Assembly (NCBI RefSeq): GCF_020829445.1 | Contig: NZ_JAIVFV010000003.1 | Coordinates: 37,966-101,965 of the forward strand | Length of the DNA stretch: 64,000 nucleotides | DNA from: Nostoc sp. CHAB 5836 | GTDB taxonomy: Bacteria; Cyanobacteriota; Cyanobacteriia; Cyanobacteriales; Nostocaceae | Reading direction: 5' to 3' | Part shown: piece by piece, positions 42,004-50,866 of the stretch | Layout of the letters: every line of letters begins with the position of its first letter | How positions within the stretch are numbered: position 1 is the first letter of the stretch | Program-made: the position numbers and the translations under genes | The notes under the pieces: generated by a model | What the model was told of the DNA's origin: nothing | The model's database searches: none | The model's input: only the letters and a program-made list of their open reading frames with translations

Positions 42004-44433
42004 CTAAAAACTAGGTTTGTGCATCATACCCAACTGCTTAATTTGGAAAAGTGCAGCGATTTTTTCTGCAAGTAATTCCACAAGTTGCCATTCGGAATCA
42101 AGTTTGAGACTGCTACGAATTTTCGCTTTCAAAACTGGATCGTCTGAATTGCGTATTCCACGAAAAATATCTGCTATTAAGTTCAAAAGATGATTCTCAA
42201 TCTGAATCATTTCGTAGCGATAGAGATTTAATAGGCAAATGACACAATAGCCAGACACTAAAGGTTCGTATTCCTGTCGTACTTGTTTAATAAATTCAGA
42301 GAAATCACTGCTGTTTACATCTGGTATGCGCGGAATCCGAGAAAGGATGTCAAGTAATTGGGGTCTTTGGGGTTTGCCATCTGAAGTCAAAGCAGTTAAG
42401 TAAGTATCTGGGTTAGTCATTCTTGTCATCGCAATCCGTTGACCAACATCAACCATTGCGCGGCGCATATTAGCATCTATCAATTCTTGAATTGTTGATT
42501 CGAGTTCTTGCAGTTTCTTGTATTCGTAGCAACTCTCAGCTATTCTCTGAGCTAATCGATAACTCCGCAGATTTTCTGTATAACCTCGAACCAGGTATTT
42601 AGCTAGGGATGGGAGACGTGCATTTAGCTTATCCCAAATATAGATTTGCGCTTCGGTAAGCATTGGTTCGTACAATAGCTTACCCACTTCTCCGATGCCT
42701 AAACGGTCAATACCAGACTTAAAATTATTTTTCCAAAACAAGGGCATTTTCTCTTGGACATCCTTATCTGTTTCATTGCAGATGGTTTTGGCTTGAGTTT
42801 CAAGTTCCTGGCGTCTGTTGTCTAAATATCCTAGTTCGTTGTGTATGCGAAATTTAATCAGTTCTTTTTCTAGTTGTTGTTGTCGTTCTTTAAGCTGATT
42901 TTCTTCCTTCTCTTGATAGTAGTATTCTCCTCGATTACGGGTTAGTTTGAAGTATTCATTCTTATAGTCGTCGTGAAGTAAATCAACAATGGTATCTATT
43001 GCCAATTTACCATCGCGGATTTGTGCTTCAATGCGGCGATCGCATGCAAATTTAGTTAGTTCTTCTACCAGTTTGGGAACTTGACTTGCTTGTAGCACTT
43101 GGTAATGGTTTCCGTCTCTGACGTCAAGCTTTAGCTTGACTGAATCATATGTATTAGGGTCTTCTATTGTTTTTCCGCTAAGAGCCTTTTGTGCCTGAAG
43201 TGCTGCCCATGAAGATATCAGGAAAAAGGGATTACCTTCACTACCGCGATCGCAAAGAGTAGGGTGTTTTGTATAACCAGGTAAAAACTTTTCAATTTGG
43301 TCGCGCATATCTTGCGTCAGGTTAGCTGGCACTTGGTCTTCTGCGATCGTATCTTTACCATTCAAGACAAAAAATATACTTTCGTTAGATTCTGCACTCC
43401 CTTCTAAACTGATATACTTGCGAACATTACTCAGTAAATTTAAATCACTATCAGTATCAATTCTTCTTGGTCTTTGGATGTATATGATTGCATCAGCTTC
43501 TTTAATCCCTTCTGTAATGATAATATTGTGCAAAGCACTACCATCCAATCCAGGCAAGTCAACTAAGCACACGTTTTTTGGTAATTGTAATGCTTGTATA
43601 TCAGTATGACTACGTACTGGATGGAGATGATAAGTAACGGTTTGAATTAAACCGATTTTGCGAGTAGAAGACTTTTCGGCGTTAACATTAGTGCTGTATT
43701 CATCAGTTAGTTCTTTCAACTCTTTAAGATCTTCGGAATTATCGACTAAAAACTCACGCCGCAAATTACTGTTAATGTTGTTAGCATACTGTTCGACGAT
43801 CTCAGACAATGTTTTCCGCAGTCTCTCAAAATTTGTGCGCGCTTCTGCTTCAGTAACTTTCTGTTGTGGTTCTACGGTTAAAAGTTGACTGGCAAAGCCT
43901 AAATCTAAGGTTCTATTTAACCACGAAACATCAAGCCCGTAACGTTGAATAAAATCATAGATGAGTCCGCGAATATTCTTTTCATCTCGATAAATTACAA
44001 TTGCTTTGCGCGGTTCTGTTTCTGGTATATCAAAGAAAATTTCTAGAACCGCACCTGTTGCCGGTCTACCAGCAGGTTTTGTAACAACAATATCATCGCC
44101 TAGTAGAGCATTAATAAATGTACTTTTTCCTGCACCTGTAGTCCCAATGACAGCAATACGATAGGGTCGTTTATAGTTGAGTTTCTTTTTGGCATTAGCT
44201 AAGATAATATGCAAGTTTTCCTCATCTTCGGTAACAGAAATACCTTGAAAAGATTTTTTATTTTTTGTTGAATACTTTTCAAAGTATTTAGTTAGTAATT
44301 CCAACCGTTTAACCTGAGTTGCAAACCGCTCTACTTGCTCACTTGTGGCATCAGGTAAGTGGTCTTGAATTTCTTGTTTTGTTAGCAGTTCTATTTCTGC
44401 TGCTGGACGTTGATTGTTTTCGTCTATCATCAT
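42004..44433 (-). CDS. Dynamin-like large GTPase
   Basis: The 809-residue protein carries a dynamin-type G domain after a 90-residue helical lead. Motifs are Walker A GTTGAGKS (97-104), a G2 Thr in PATGAVLEIFF, G3 DLPG (292-295) and an NKxD-like NGKD (358-361). Residues 480-800 are long amphipathic helices of the stalk/assembly type, with a charged Gln/Glu stretch (NQLKERQQQLEKELIKF). No membrane helix is evident. Bacterial dynamins remodel membranes or act in stress and phage defence. It is the first gene of the three-gene GTPase operon. Confidence 0.82.
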   Translation of the reverse strand: MMIDENNQRPAAEIELLTKQEIQDHLPDATSEQVERFATQVKRLELLTKYFEKYSTKNKKSFQGISVTEDEENLHIILANAKKKLNYKRPYRIAVIGTTGAGKSTFINALLGDDIVVTKPAGRPATGAVLEIFFDIPETEPRKAIVIYRDEKNIRGLIYDFIQRYGLDVSWLNRTLDLGFASQLLTVEPQQKVTEAEARTNFERLRKTLSEIVEQYANNINSNLRREFLVDNSEDLKELKELTDEYSTNVNAEKSSTRKIGLIQTVTYHLHPVRSHTDIQALQLPKNVCLVDLPGLDGSALHNIIITEGIKEADAIIYIQRPRRIDTDSDLNLLSNVRKYISLEGSAESNESIFFVLNGKDTIAEDQVPANLTQDMRDQIEKFLPGYTKHPTLCDRGSEGNPFFLISSWAALQAQKALSGKTIEDPNTYDSVKLKLDVRDGNHYQVLQASQVPKLVEELTKFACDRRIEAQIRDGKLAIDTIVDLLHDDYKNEYFKLTRNRGEYYYQEKEENQLKERQQQLEKELIKFRIHNELGYLDNRRQELETQAKTICNETDKDVQEKMPLFWKNNFKSGIDRLGIGEVGKLLYEPMLTEAQIYIWDKLNARLPSLAKYLVRGYTENLRSYRLAQRIAESCYEYKKLQELESTIQELIDANMRRAMVDVGQRIAMTRMTNPDTYLTALTSDGKPQRPQLLDILSRIPRIPDVNSSDFSEFIKQVRQEYEPLVSGYCVICLLNLYRYEMIQIENHLLNLIADIFRGIRNSDDPVLKAKIRSSLKLDSEWQLVELLAEKIAALFQIKQLGMMHKPSF

Positions 44434-45107
44434 AGCTATTAGTTCCCTAATTATTAATTGCAGTGAAATGCTATAGCGATCTGATTTGATTACTGAATTA
44501 CTCGTGGGGACTCTTTACTGAGGACTCTTAAGAAGGAATAAAGGTGTACCTAGCTTTGGAAAAATCAAATATGAGTCCTATAGTTACTTACCAAAAGTGT
44601 TGAATGTTAAGCTAAAAAACATCTAACTTGCATAACCCTTGTTAAATATAACTCTTGTGGGGTGGGCATTTTGCCCACCCAGTATATGCAAGTTTATTTG
44701 TGGAACAGCTTACTTGTATATCGGGACGGGTTTCGCAGAGTATGCAGCCTCACCGAAAAAAATTTTGACCTTTAGCAGCTAACAGCCAGCAAAATAAGCG
44801 TAGCTTTCTTGCAGAATTTCAACATAATTTAGTATCTCAAAATGTCTCATTGCTATTACCCAAATAGCCATTCGCAAATAGCGTACCTCCACTTTCTTAA
44901 TCTGCAAACCTGTGTTGGCATTACTGCCCAATCTGAGAACATTGTTGAGCTACTAAAATGCTCGTTGGAGAATAGGGCGGAGCTACAGCGTAACCAATCC
45001 CAGAGGCTTCATCGGAAAGCTCCTCTGCAAATGAGTAAGCCATACGTGCAGAGCGACAGTATTGATATGGCTGACTTAAAGCAAATGCATCAATCTGTCC
45101 TATATAA
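44434..45107. other. Spacer between the GTPase operon and the IS4-type element
   Basis: It holds a TATAGGA-family element (44471-44582), a GGGTGGGCATTTTGCCCACCC hairpin (about 44659-44679) and about 430 bases without recognisable signals. A frame at 44842-45120 is open for 92 codons but has no coding character and runs into the insertion-sequence end, so it is not called. Confidence 0.45.
44471..44582. repeat. Inverted-repeat element, TATAGGA family, copy 2
   Basis: The left end is CTATAGCGATCTGATTTGATTA and the right end the complement of CTATAGGACTCATATTTGATTT. The 112-bp span lies upstream of the dynamin-like gene, where its promoter would be expected. Confidence 0.65.
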
Positions 45108-46579
45108 CGAATGGCACTAAGAAAAGCCGAAACGCTTGTGGTTTAAGCCGTTTGCAATTGCTTGCGTAATTCATGCCGGGGTTTGGTCATCAAGGGGTAA
45201 ATTTTGGGGCGACGTTTACGAGTTCGTGGTTCACTACGACCTGGACGTTCTGGAACAGCCTTGTGAGCAATAACTTTAAGTCTCATTGCGATAAAGACTG
45301 AGCCGTTTTTGAGAGTCAGCAGCCTCTAATTTGGGAATAAAGTTATTTAAATGATGGCGAGTACCTTGCAAAGATAGGCGATTTGGAGGGGTATTATAAG
45401 TAGTGCCAGCCTTCCACATTAAGCTACGAAGTAGATTATAAGCAAGCAAATAAACATAAATTTCTTTACGTACCATTGAGGGTGTTTTACATCGTAAAAC
45501 ATCCATGCCCAAGGTTGTTTTGAGATGTCTTAAATCTAGTTCAACATCCCAGCGTTGACCATAAAGCCCCACAATTGCCAGAGTGGAATAAGTTTCTTTA
45601 TCTAAAAGAGTAGTAATTAAGCTAATTCGTTGAGTCCGAAAACCAGGAATAACAATGTAATAATAAATTTCTCGTATAGTTATGGTTTGAGGTAGAGCAT
45701 CAAATTCATCTTTACTTAATCCTTTGGGACAACTTTTCGGCTTATACCAAGTAACTAATTTGTCGCAATCCCCAACAATGTTACCTTTTCGCATTGTTGT
45801 TGTGCGAGATTGATGTTTACGGAATACAGCATCACAATTAAGCTTTTTGATAGTAAAAATATCGGCGTAAGCACAAAAAGCTCTATCTCCTACCAGCACA
45901 TCATTGGGTTTGAGAAAACTGTACAATCTCCTAGCTAATTTAATATCATGAGTGTTCAAAACGTCTATACACAAAGCAATGGCGGCTCCTGTCACCAAAC
46001 TGAATACCACACCAATTTTAGCAATTGGGAAGCCACATCCGGGCTGTTGACTACTATGTTGATATCAAGTGAGAATTTGTACTCGTAGCGTCACAGTAGT
46101 ATTTATGATGTTTGCTTGCTCGTCTTGAAAGAAAGTATTTCATGAACGAGCTTCGCTTTTCCTACCTAAAAATTTTTTGGACAACCCGTACATCTTTGCA
46201 CTGTCTAGAGTTAGGCATAGCATAGTTTACTGCCACAGGCATCCCAACAACGCTCCTGGCGTAACCAGGAACAAACTTCATTAGCGATCGCAACACTTCA
46301 TCCTGGACTTTCGCCTGCTCCGTCACGACACGGGAGCAGTGCTCCAAAGTTAGGTGCTTAAAATTCGGGTGCTAAATCACCTATTTAGGGTTGCGTAGGC
46401 GCAGCCCAACCTAGGCATCGCAGCCAAATAACTGTTTTTATTGAGAATCTAGCTCTGCGTTTCTGAGAATTTAAGTCCGATCTAACTTGCATCGCATTGC
46501 TCCCCACGACACTGTTTAATAGCTTTAAAATCTGTAGCGCTTATCCTGTATAGCTTAGAGCTTTTCTTAGTGCCATTCG
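45108..46579 (-). mobile_element. Decayed IS4-type insertion sequence, 1.47 kb, with 20-bp terminal inverted repeats
   Basis: The ends are exact inverted copies of CGAATGGCACTAAGAAAAGC (45108-45127 and the complement of 46560-46579). Inside, on the minus strand, are pieces of one transposase: an N-terminal fragment (46162-46347), the catalytic core (45276-46010) and a C-terminal tail (45143-45286, ending KIYPLMTKPRHELRKQLQT). They are separated by stops and a frameshift, so the element is inactive. No clear target duplication was found. Confidence 0.7.
45143..46347 (-). pseudogene. IS4 family transposase, broken into three fragments
   Basis: The core shows the IS4-type catalytic layout: VLVGDRAFCAYAD supplies the second Asp and GLYGQRWDVELDLRHLKTTLGMDVLR is the Y-(2)-R-(3)-E-(6)-K signature. 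It is preceded by QQPGCGFPIAKI in the same frame, but an in-frame TGA lies just upstream. The C-terminal tail (AMRLKVIAHKAVPERPGRSEPR) is one frame away from the core. The N-terminal fragment retains VLRSLMKFVPGYARS. At least one stop and one frameshift make it a pseudogene. Confidence 0.75.
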
Positions 46580-47026
46580 GTCAAAGGGTTAGGTACTATC
46601 GGCTGAATACTGAGGATGTGGTGTTTATCCAGAACGTACTTTCTTATCGGCAACGGCAGAGGGAGGACAGGGAAAGAAAGCGGCAGGAGGAGCAAACTAA
46701 AAATGCGGTTCATGCTGCTAGAATGCAAGCTCAGTATGGGATTAACGCTCCGTCCACACCCCCCCTTAATGAAAGTGGAGATAATAATTGGGGGGGGTGT
46801 GGACACAGATGAAGCAGACAGTATTTCTTGGTGGGAGCGGGTAAAATATTACGCTCAGTTGGCGATTGAGCGCTTTCAATACGGTGTTGACGCGGTTAAA
46901 GAACTACTGAGTACATTAACGAGTGATGAGCGTTGTGGGGTGATGCTGAAGTTCGATGACATTAACCCAGAGAAGTTTGCCCAACTGGTGGCAGCAGCGC
47001 CCGATTGGGTAGAGTGGCGAGGTTAA
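46570..47026 (+). pseudogene. Unknown gene with 5' end replaced by the insertion sequence and a poly-G frameshift
   Basis: The upstream frame starts inside the terminal repeat and reads RVRYYRLNTEDVVFIQNVLSYRQRQ, a strongly charged coiled-coil-like stretch, and QYGINAPSTPPLNES. It fails just after an eight-G run (46790-46797). With seven Gs the frame would continue into DTDEADSISWWERVKYYAQL, then FDDINPEKFAQLVAAAPDWVEW, and stop at 47026. A degenerate relative lies at 48331-48490. I do not recognise the family. It could be a pseudogene or a phase-variable gene. Confidence 0.5.
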
Positions 47027-47321
47027 GGAAGTAGGGCTTACTATTAACTGCTTTACTTGTTAAGTTAAAAATACTACTTGCTTTCACACAGATCGCACCG
47101 TACTGGTTGGCGAGACAATTTGTGTTGCCTCACCTATGAGCCGTTTTGTCACGGATACCTAGGACAGTAGCTTTTGGGCGAACGCGAGTGCCTTATTGGT
47201 GTACGTCTGTGGTGTGTGTAGGGAAGTGGCAGTATAGGTCAGAGTACCACACTGTTCCATCAAAACCGTTACTTTTCGTCGGTTATTTTGTAGTTTTGAA
47301 TTTCATTAAATGGTCATGTTG
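47027..47321. other. Spacer, no gene seen
   Basis: Just under 300 bases with no repeat matches and no supported gene. An open frame at 47146-47337 is cysteine/tryptophan-rich without coding character. Confidence 0.35.
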
Positions 47322-48266
47322 TTATCCGGCTTGCTGATTTAACCAAGCTTCTAAATCCGCCACAACAGAAAAGTCTAACAACGTCTCTCCTAGAATAGAC
47401 AATTGCTCAAGAGATAATCCTCGAATTCGTTCAATCAATGCTGCATCAATTTCACCAAAACGGCGATTTAGTAAACGTATAATTAAATCCTGTTGTCCTT
47501 CTTGTTTCCCTTCTTGTCTTCCTTCTTGTCTTCCTTCTTGTCTTCCTTCTTGTCTGCCTTCAAGTTTTGCTTTTTCACGGTCTTGCTGATAAAGTGGTTC
47601 TAATCGCATAATCAACTCCTGATCATCTGATTCTAAATTTTGATTGATTCTCAAATTCTGGCGCAGGTTGTAAACTAATTCTAGCGTTGCTTGCTTGTAT
47701 GGATGAAGAGATGGTAACGCCGATAATTCCACAATTGCCTGTGACTGCACACTTCCCCTGCCAAGAATTCTTAGCCACAATGTTTCTGGTGTTTGCGGTA
47801 GTTGATGTATAGCTACAATTGCTGTCCGTAGAGCATCACCTAAAAAGTATACTCCTGGCAACCACCCCAATTTCTGATTAACATTAAAGCTCGACAGTAG
47901 TGCTGGGGACGCAGTTGGACTAAGAATCCATAATTTCGGAATATCTGACTCTTGGAGTCTGGTTTTATTCGCTTTAGCGTCTCGTCGCAATAGAGCTTTT
48001 ACTTCTAATAATTTTTGAATACAATCACAGATTTCATCAGCAGAGGCTGCGTTCCTAAATGGTTATAATATTGCCGGAAATTCGGCAAATCTTCCCAGTA
48101 GCCCTAGCACTTCTAAATTAGAGGTTTGCTGTGCTGAAGGAGTAAATAACACATCAATTTCTTTGATCTCTCCTGAGATTTTTGATGATGATTTGACTTG
48201 CCCGTAAGGTTTTAACAGCTCTTCAAGATAATCTTTGGCGAATTCGTCATGTACAAATCGAGTCAT
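47322..48266 (-). pseudogene. Rpn/DUF4351-type nuclease-family gene with one premature stop
   Basis: Two open frames are parts of one reading frame of 315 codons. Residues 1-67 (MTRFVHDEFAKDYLEELLKP, then GEIKEIDVLFTPSAQQ) are the usual N-terminus of the cyanobacterial PD-(D/E)XK Rpn-like family. An in-frame TAA follows at 48063-48065, where the family normally has Glu or similar. The frame then continues PFRNAASADEICDCIQKLLEVKALL and on to a Gln/Glu/Gly/Arg tandem repeat (EGRQ units) and the C-terminal DUF4351 end (LLNRRFGEIDAALIERIRGL, LGETLLDFSVVADLEAWL). A single base change would restore it. Confidence 0.8.
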
Positions 48267-48330
48267 TCAATTGGGTTATTAAAAATTAATTGGAAGTGAT
48301 TAATAATATTTTATCTGTATTTACAACCCA

Positions 48331-48490
48331 TTTTATCCAAAACGTGCTGGATTATCGTCTTCGTCAGAGGCAGGAAAAGGAAACCAAACGCCAAGATGAA
48401 CAAGAACGAAATACGGCTTATACTGCATTCTAGCAGTATAAGCATGGGATTAACCCGCCGTCCACACCCCCCAATGAAATAGACGTCAGG
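48331..48490 (+). pseudogene. Degenerate relative of the 46570 gene
   Basis: In one frame this reads HFIQNVLDYRLRQRQEKETKRQDEQERNTAY, a stop, then QYKHGINPPSTPPNE, clearly paralogous to the 46570 gene. Only about 50 codons survive. The two copies bracket the broken Rpn gene. Confidence 0.55.
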
Positions 48491-48777
48491 TCAACGCTTT
48501 TGGTGTACTGTGTAACGATGGGCATACAGGAGACAGCGATCGCAGTCGGGGATTTTCATAGTACCAGTGTACTGCTTTGTCACTAGCGATCGCTCTTTTT
48601 GGTGTTTCCTCACTTGAATTTTATGGGAAGGATTCATCATCTGAAACCACACGGTTAATTAGATGCGATGCAGTAATGATTTTGCTAGTAGCAGCTTGGC
48701 GAAATACTTTAGTTCTCAATACTTAGATAGAAGTTGAACTTTTTTTGAAAGTTTACTATTGCTAATAAAAATCTCTC
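48491..48777. other. Spacer upstream of the DUF4385 gene
   Basis: Non-coding, with two HIP1-related sites (48537 and 48586). It probably holds the promoter of the 48778 gene, but no clear boxes were found. Confidence 0.35.
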
Positions 48778-49266
48778 ATGGCTTTTGATTATTCTTTAGA
48801 CTTTAAAAATATTGATTTTCGCCAACATCCTGAACTCTATCGTGTTGGCAAGGGTGAGCAGGGTGTACTTTTGGTAGAACCATACAAATCAGAAATTCTT
48901 CCTTACTGGCGCTTCAAAACTCCTGATATTGCTAGAGAGTCAAGTGAAAAAATCTACTCTATGTTTCTTGTTTATCTAGAACAAGATGATTTTGTTGGCG
49001 CGGATATGGCACGAAAGTTTATCCAAATGGGTTATACTCGCTCTCGCCGTTATGCTAATCATAAAAGCGGCAGGAAGTATAAAGAAAATTCGGAAACTTC
49101 CGATTCCAAAAAAGAGATTCTTCCCTATGAAGTAGACCCAGTTAAATCCGAGTCAGCAGCAATATTTAAAGCCAAGTGGGTACAAGCAAAGACAAATAAG
49201 AAATATCAGGAGCTTTTAGCCAAGCATAAGCAGATGTATGAAGTAGCTAGTACTCTGTCAACTTGA
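48778..49266 (+). CDS. DUF4385 family protein
   Basis: The 162-residue protein matches, from memory, the DUF4385 pattern throughout: FDYSLDFKNIDFRQHPELYRVGKGEQGVL, EPYKSEILPYWRFKTPDIA, FVGADMARKFIQMGYTRSRRYANH and KYQELLAKHKQMYE. It is a soluble protein with no known activity. The start is the first Met of the conserved block. It appears monocistronic. Confidence 0.8.
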   Translation: MAFDYSLDFKNIDFRQHPELYRVGKGEQGVLLVEPYKSEILPYWRFKTPDIARESSEKIYSMFLVYLEQDDFVGADMARKFIQMGYTRSRRYANHKSGRKYKENSETSDSKKEILPYEVDPVKSESAAIFKAKWVQAKTNKKYQELLAKHKQMYEVASTLST

Positions 49267-49960
49267 AATTAAGTAACTTTCGTAGTGGCGTGGCAAGGCT
49301 AAAATGTGGCAATAGAAAAATTAGGTTATGTTTCTAAAATCTCAATATTTGAGACATTTGTAATGCACTATTTTAGTCTTGCCCATCGGTGAGAGGTTAA
49401 GATAATCTTACTTTTGTCAATTAGAAATTATGATGAAAATTTGGGAAAAGCAGAGGTATTAAGTTAACTATTGTACTGAACTTATAGGTCAAGAATAAAG
49501 ATGCGTATTTCAGATTACGCGTAGGCGTAGCCCAACCTAGGCATCGCCTACCTAAAAATTCTGTTTCCAACCACGATTTGGGGTAATATTTTAAGTACAA
49601 TCGCTTATTGACAAATGGTATATGACCTTAATCTCTCACGAATGCAATCGCACAGACACCGACAATCAATTTTTCGACTCGTGGATATTCGGTATAAGTT
49701 GAAACTTGATTTGACGCACACAAGAGAGGTAACTGGATTCTAGGAACCATTGGTTCTATCGAGATAAGCTGCACACAAGAGAGGTAACTGAATTCTAGGA
49801 ACCATTGGTTCCCAACACAATTCTAGTCACCATTGGTTCTATCGAGATAGAAATTCCCCTCTTTAAATCAATGAACAGTTAACAGTAAATGCTGTATCAC
49901 GGTTGATAACTGATAATGGGGATAACTGATAATGCGGATACTTGATAACTGATACGGCTA
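49267..49960. other. Spacer with repeated GGAACCATTGGTTC motif
   Basis: No gene is seen. A 41-bp segment is directly repeated at 49716-49756 and 49771-49811, each ending in GGAACCATTGGTTC, and a third partial copy of the CCATTGGTTCTATCGAGATA block lies at 49830-49850. The right end has AACTGATAA-type simple repeats (49903-49950) just before the next start. Confidence 0.55.
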
Positions 49961-50674
49961 ATGCTTGATTATTTGACGGCGGGTATTGTATTTTGGATGA
50001 CTTTGTTTGGAGTACAAGAGTGGTTGTTAGAATTACGCCTGGGTTATCTCGGTCGCTACTGGTTTCTGGCGATTGGTGCTAGCTTACTCCTAAGCTTTTT
50101 GCTGTCTGGTATTACGATCGCACTAATCATTAGATTTGGAGTAGATCCTTTCACTTTGACAGATAATGTTATTCTCTCAGGAATCGCTGCCGTCATCTTT
50201 GGTGTGATTCTTACCCTTGCACAGTGGCTGATACTTCGTCAATCCGAAATGACACCAAGAGTTTTTGCTCTCATCAATACAGTTATTGGAATTCTTGTCT
50301 ACTTTCTACTGGTGTGGCTCAATGAAGGTACTCTGGAGTGGAGTGGCAATCCCATGGGTAACTGGAAAACTGCCTTGATATTCTTAGTTGGTGGCGCAAT
50401 TACCGGAGGTGTCACAGGTAAGGCTTTGGATTTCTACTGTGAGCGAGTCGAGCGGCGATTAATTAGGCTTGAAACAGAGAGGGTAGAAAGAGAAACTAGA
50501 AAAAGAGAAAGGATAGAAAGGGAAATAGTTGAAAAGAGAAAGTTAGAGAAGAAAAAGCAAGAAATAGAAACTCTAGAGAGATTCAGGCTAGAGAGAGAAA
50601 TCGCTTTGGAGTCAGAAAGAAAGTGGTACGAAGAACATGGTGATGATGATTTCGATTATGAGGATGACGAATAA
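49961..50674 (+). CDS. Four-helix membrane protein with long charged coiled-coil tail
   Basis: The 237-residue protein has four predicted membrane helices (about 5-25, 32-60, 70-92, 100-120) and a possible fifth near 137-157. From residue 160 it becomes an extreme Arg/Glu coiled coil (RLETERVERETRKRERIERE, KRKLEKKKQEIETLERF) and ends in an acidic tail (GDDDFDYEDDE). I do not recognise a family. The tail is probably cytoplasmic and could bind a partner or nucleic acid. It starts in a simple-repeat context without a clear ribosome-binding site. Confidence 0.6.
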   Translation: MLDYLTAGIVFWMTLFGVQEWLLELRLGYLGRYWFLAIGASLLLSFLLSGITIALIIRFGVDPFTLTDNVILSGIAAVIFGVILTLAQWLILRQSEMTPRVFALINTVIGILVYFLLVWLNEGTLEWSGNPMGNWKTALIFLVGGAITGGVTGKALDFYCERVERRLIRLETERVERETRKRERIEREIVEKRKLEKKKQEIETLERFRLEREIALESERKWYEEHGDDDFDYEDDE

Positions 50675-50866
50675 TATCTGAGTATTACTCTATACAGTAA
50701 ACCGGATTTGCAACTACATACTTGTTTAATTTATCATCAAGTTAAGACGATCAGTGAAGCGATCTGATAACGAAATTTTACAATTATTTTTATTTGCAAA
50801 AATAATTTCATTAAAAGTGCAAGATTTATAATTAGTGTCCCTTTTTAACGACTCATTTTAGCTCGT

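Noticed and set aside
44842..45120. 92-aa plus-strand frame before the insertion sequence
   Set aside because: Its composition is not protein-like and it runs into the IS terminal repeat. I could not join it convincingly to the 46570 gene across the insertion.
46616..47026. 136-aa frame as a complete gene
   Set aside because: Its first 60 residues are an out-of-frame reading of the coiled-coil segment. Only the part after the poly-G run is in the natural frame, so it was treated as a frameshifted gene.
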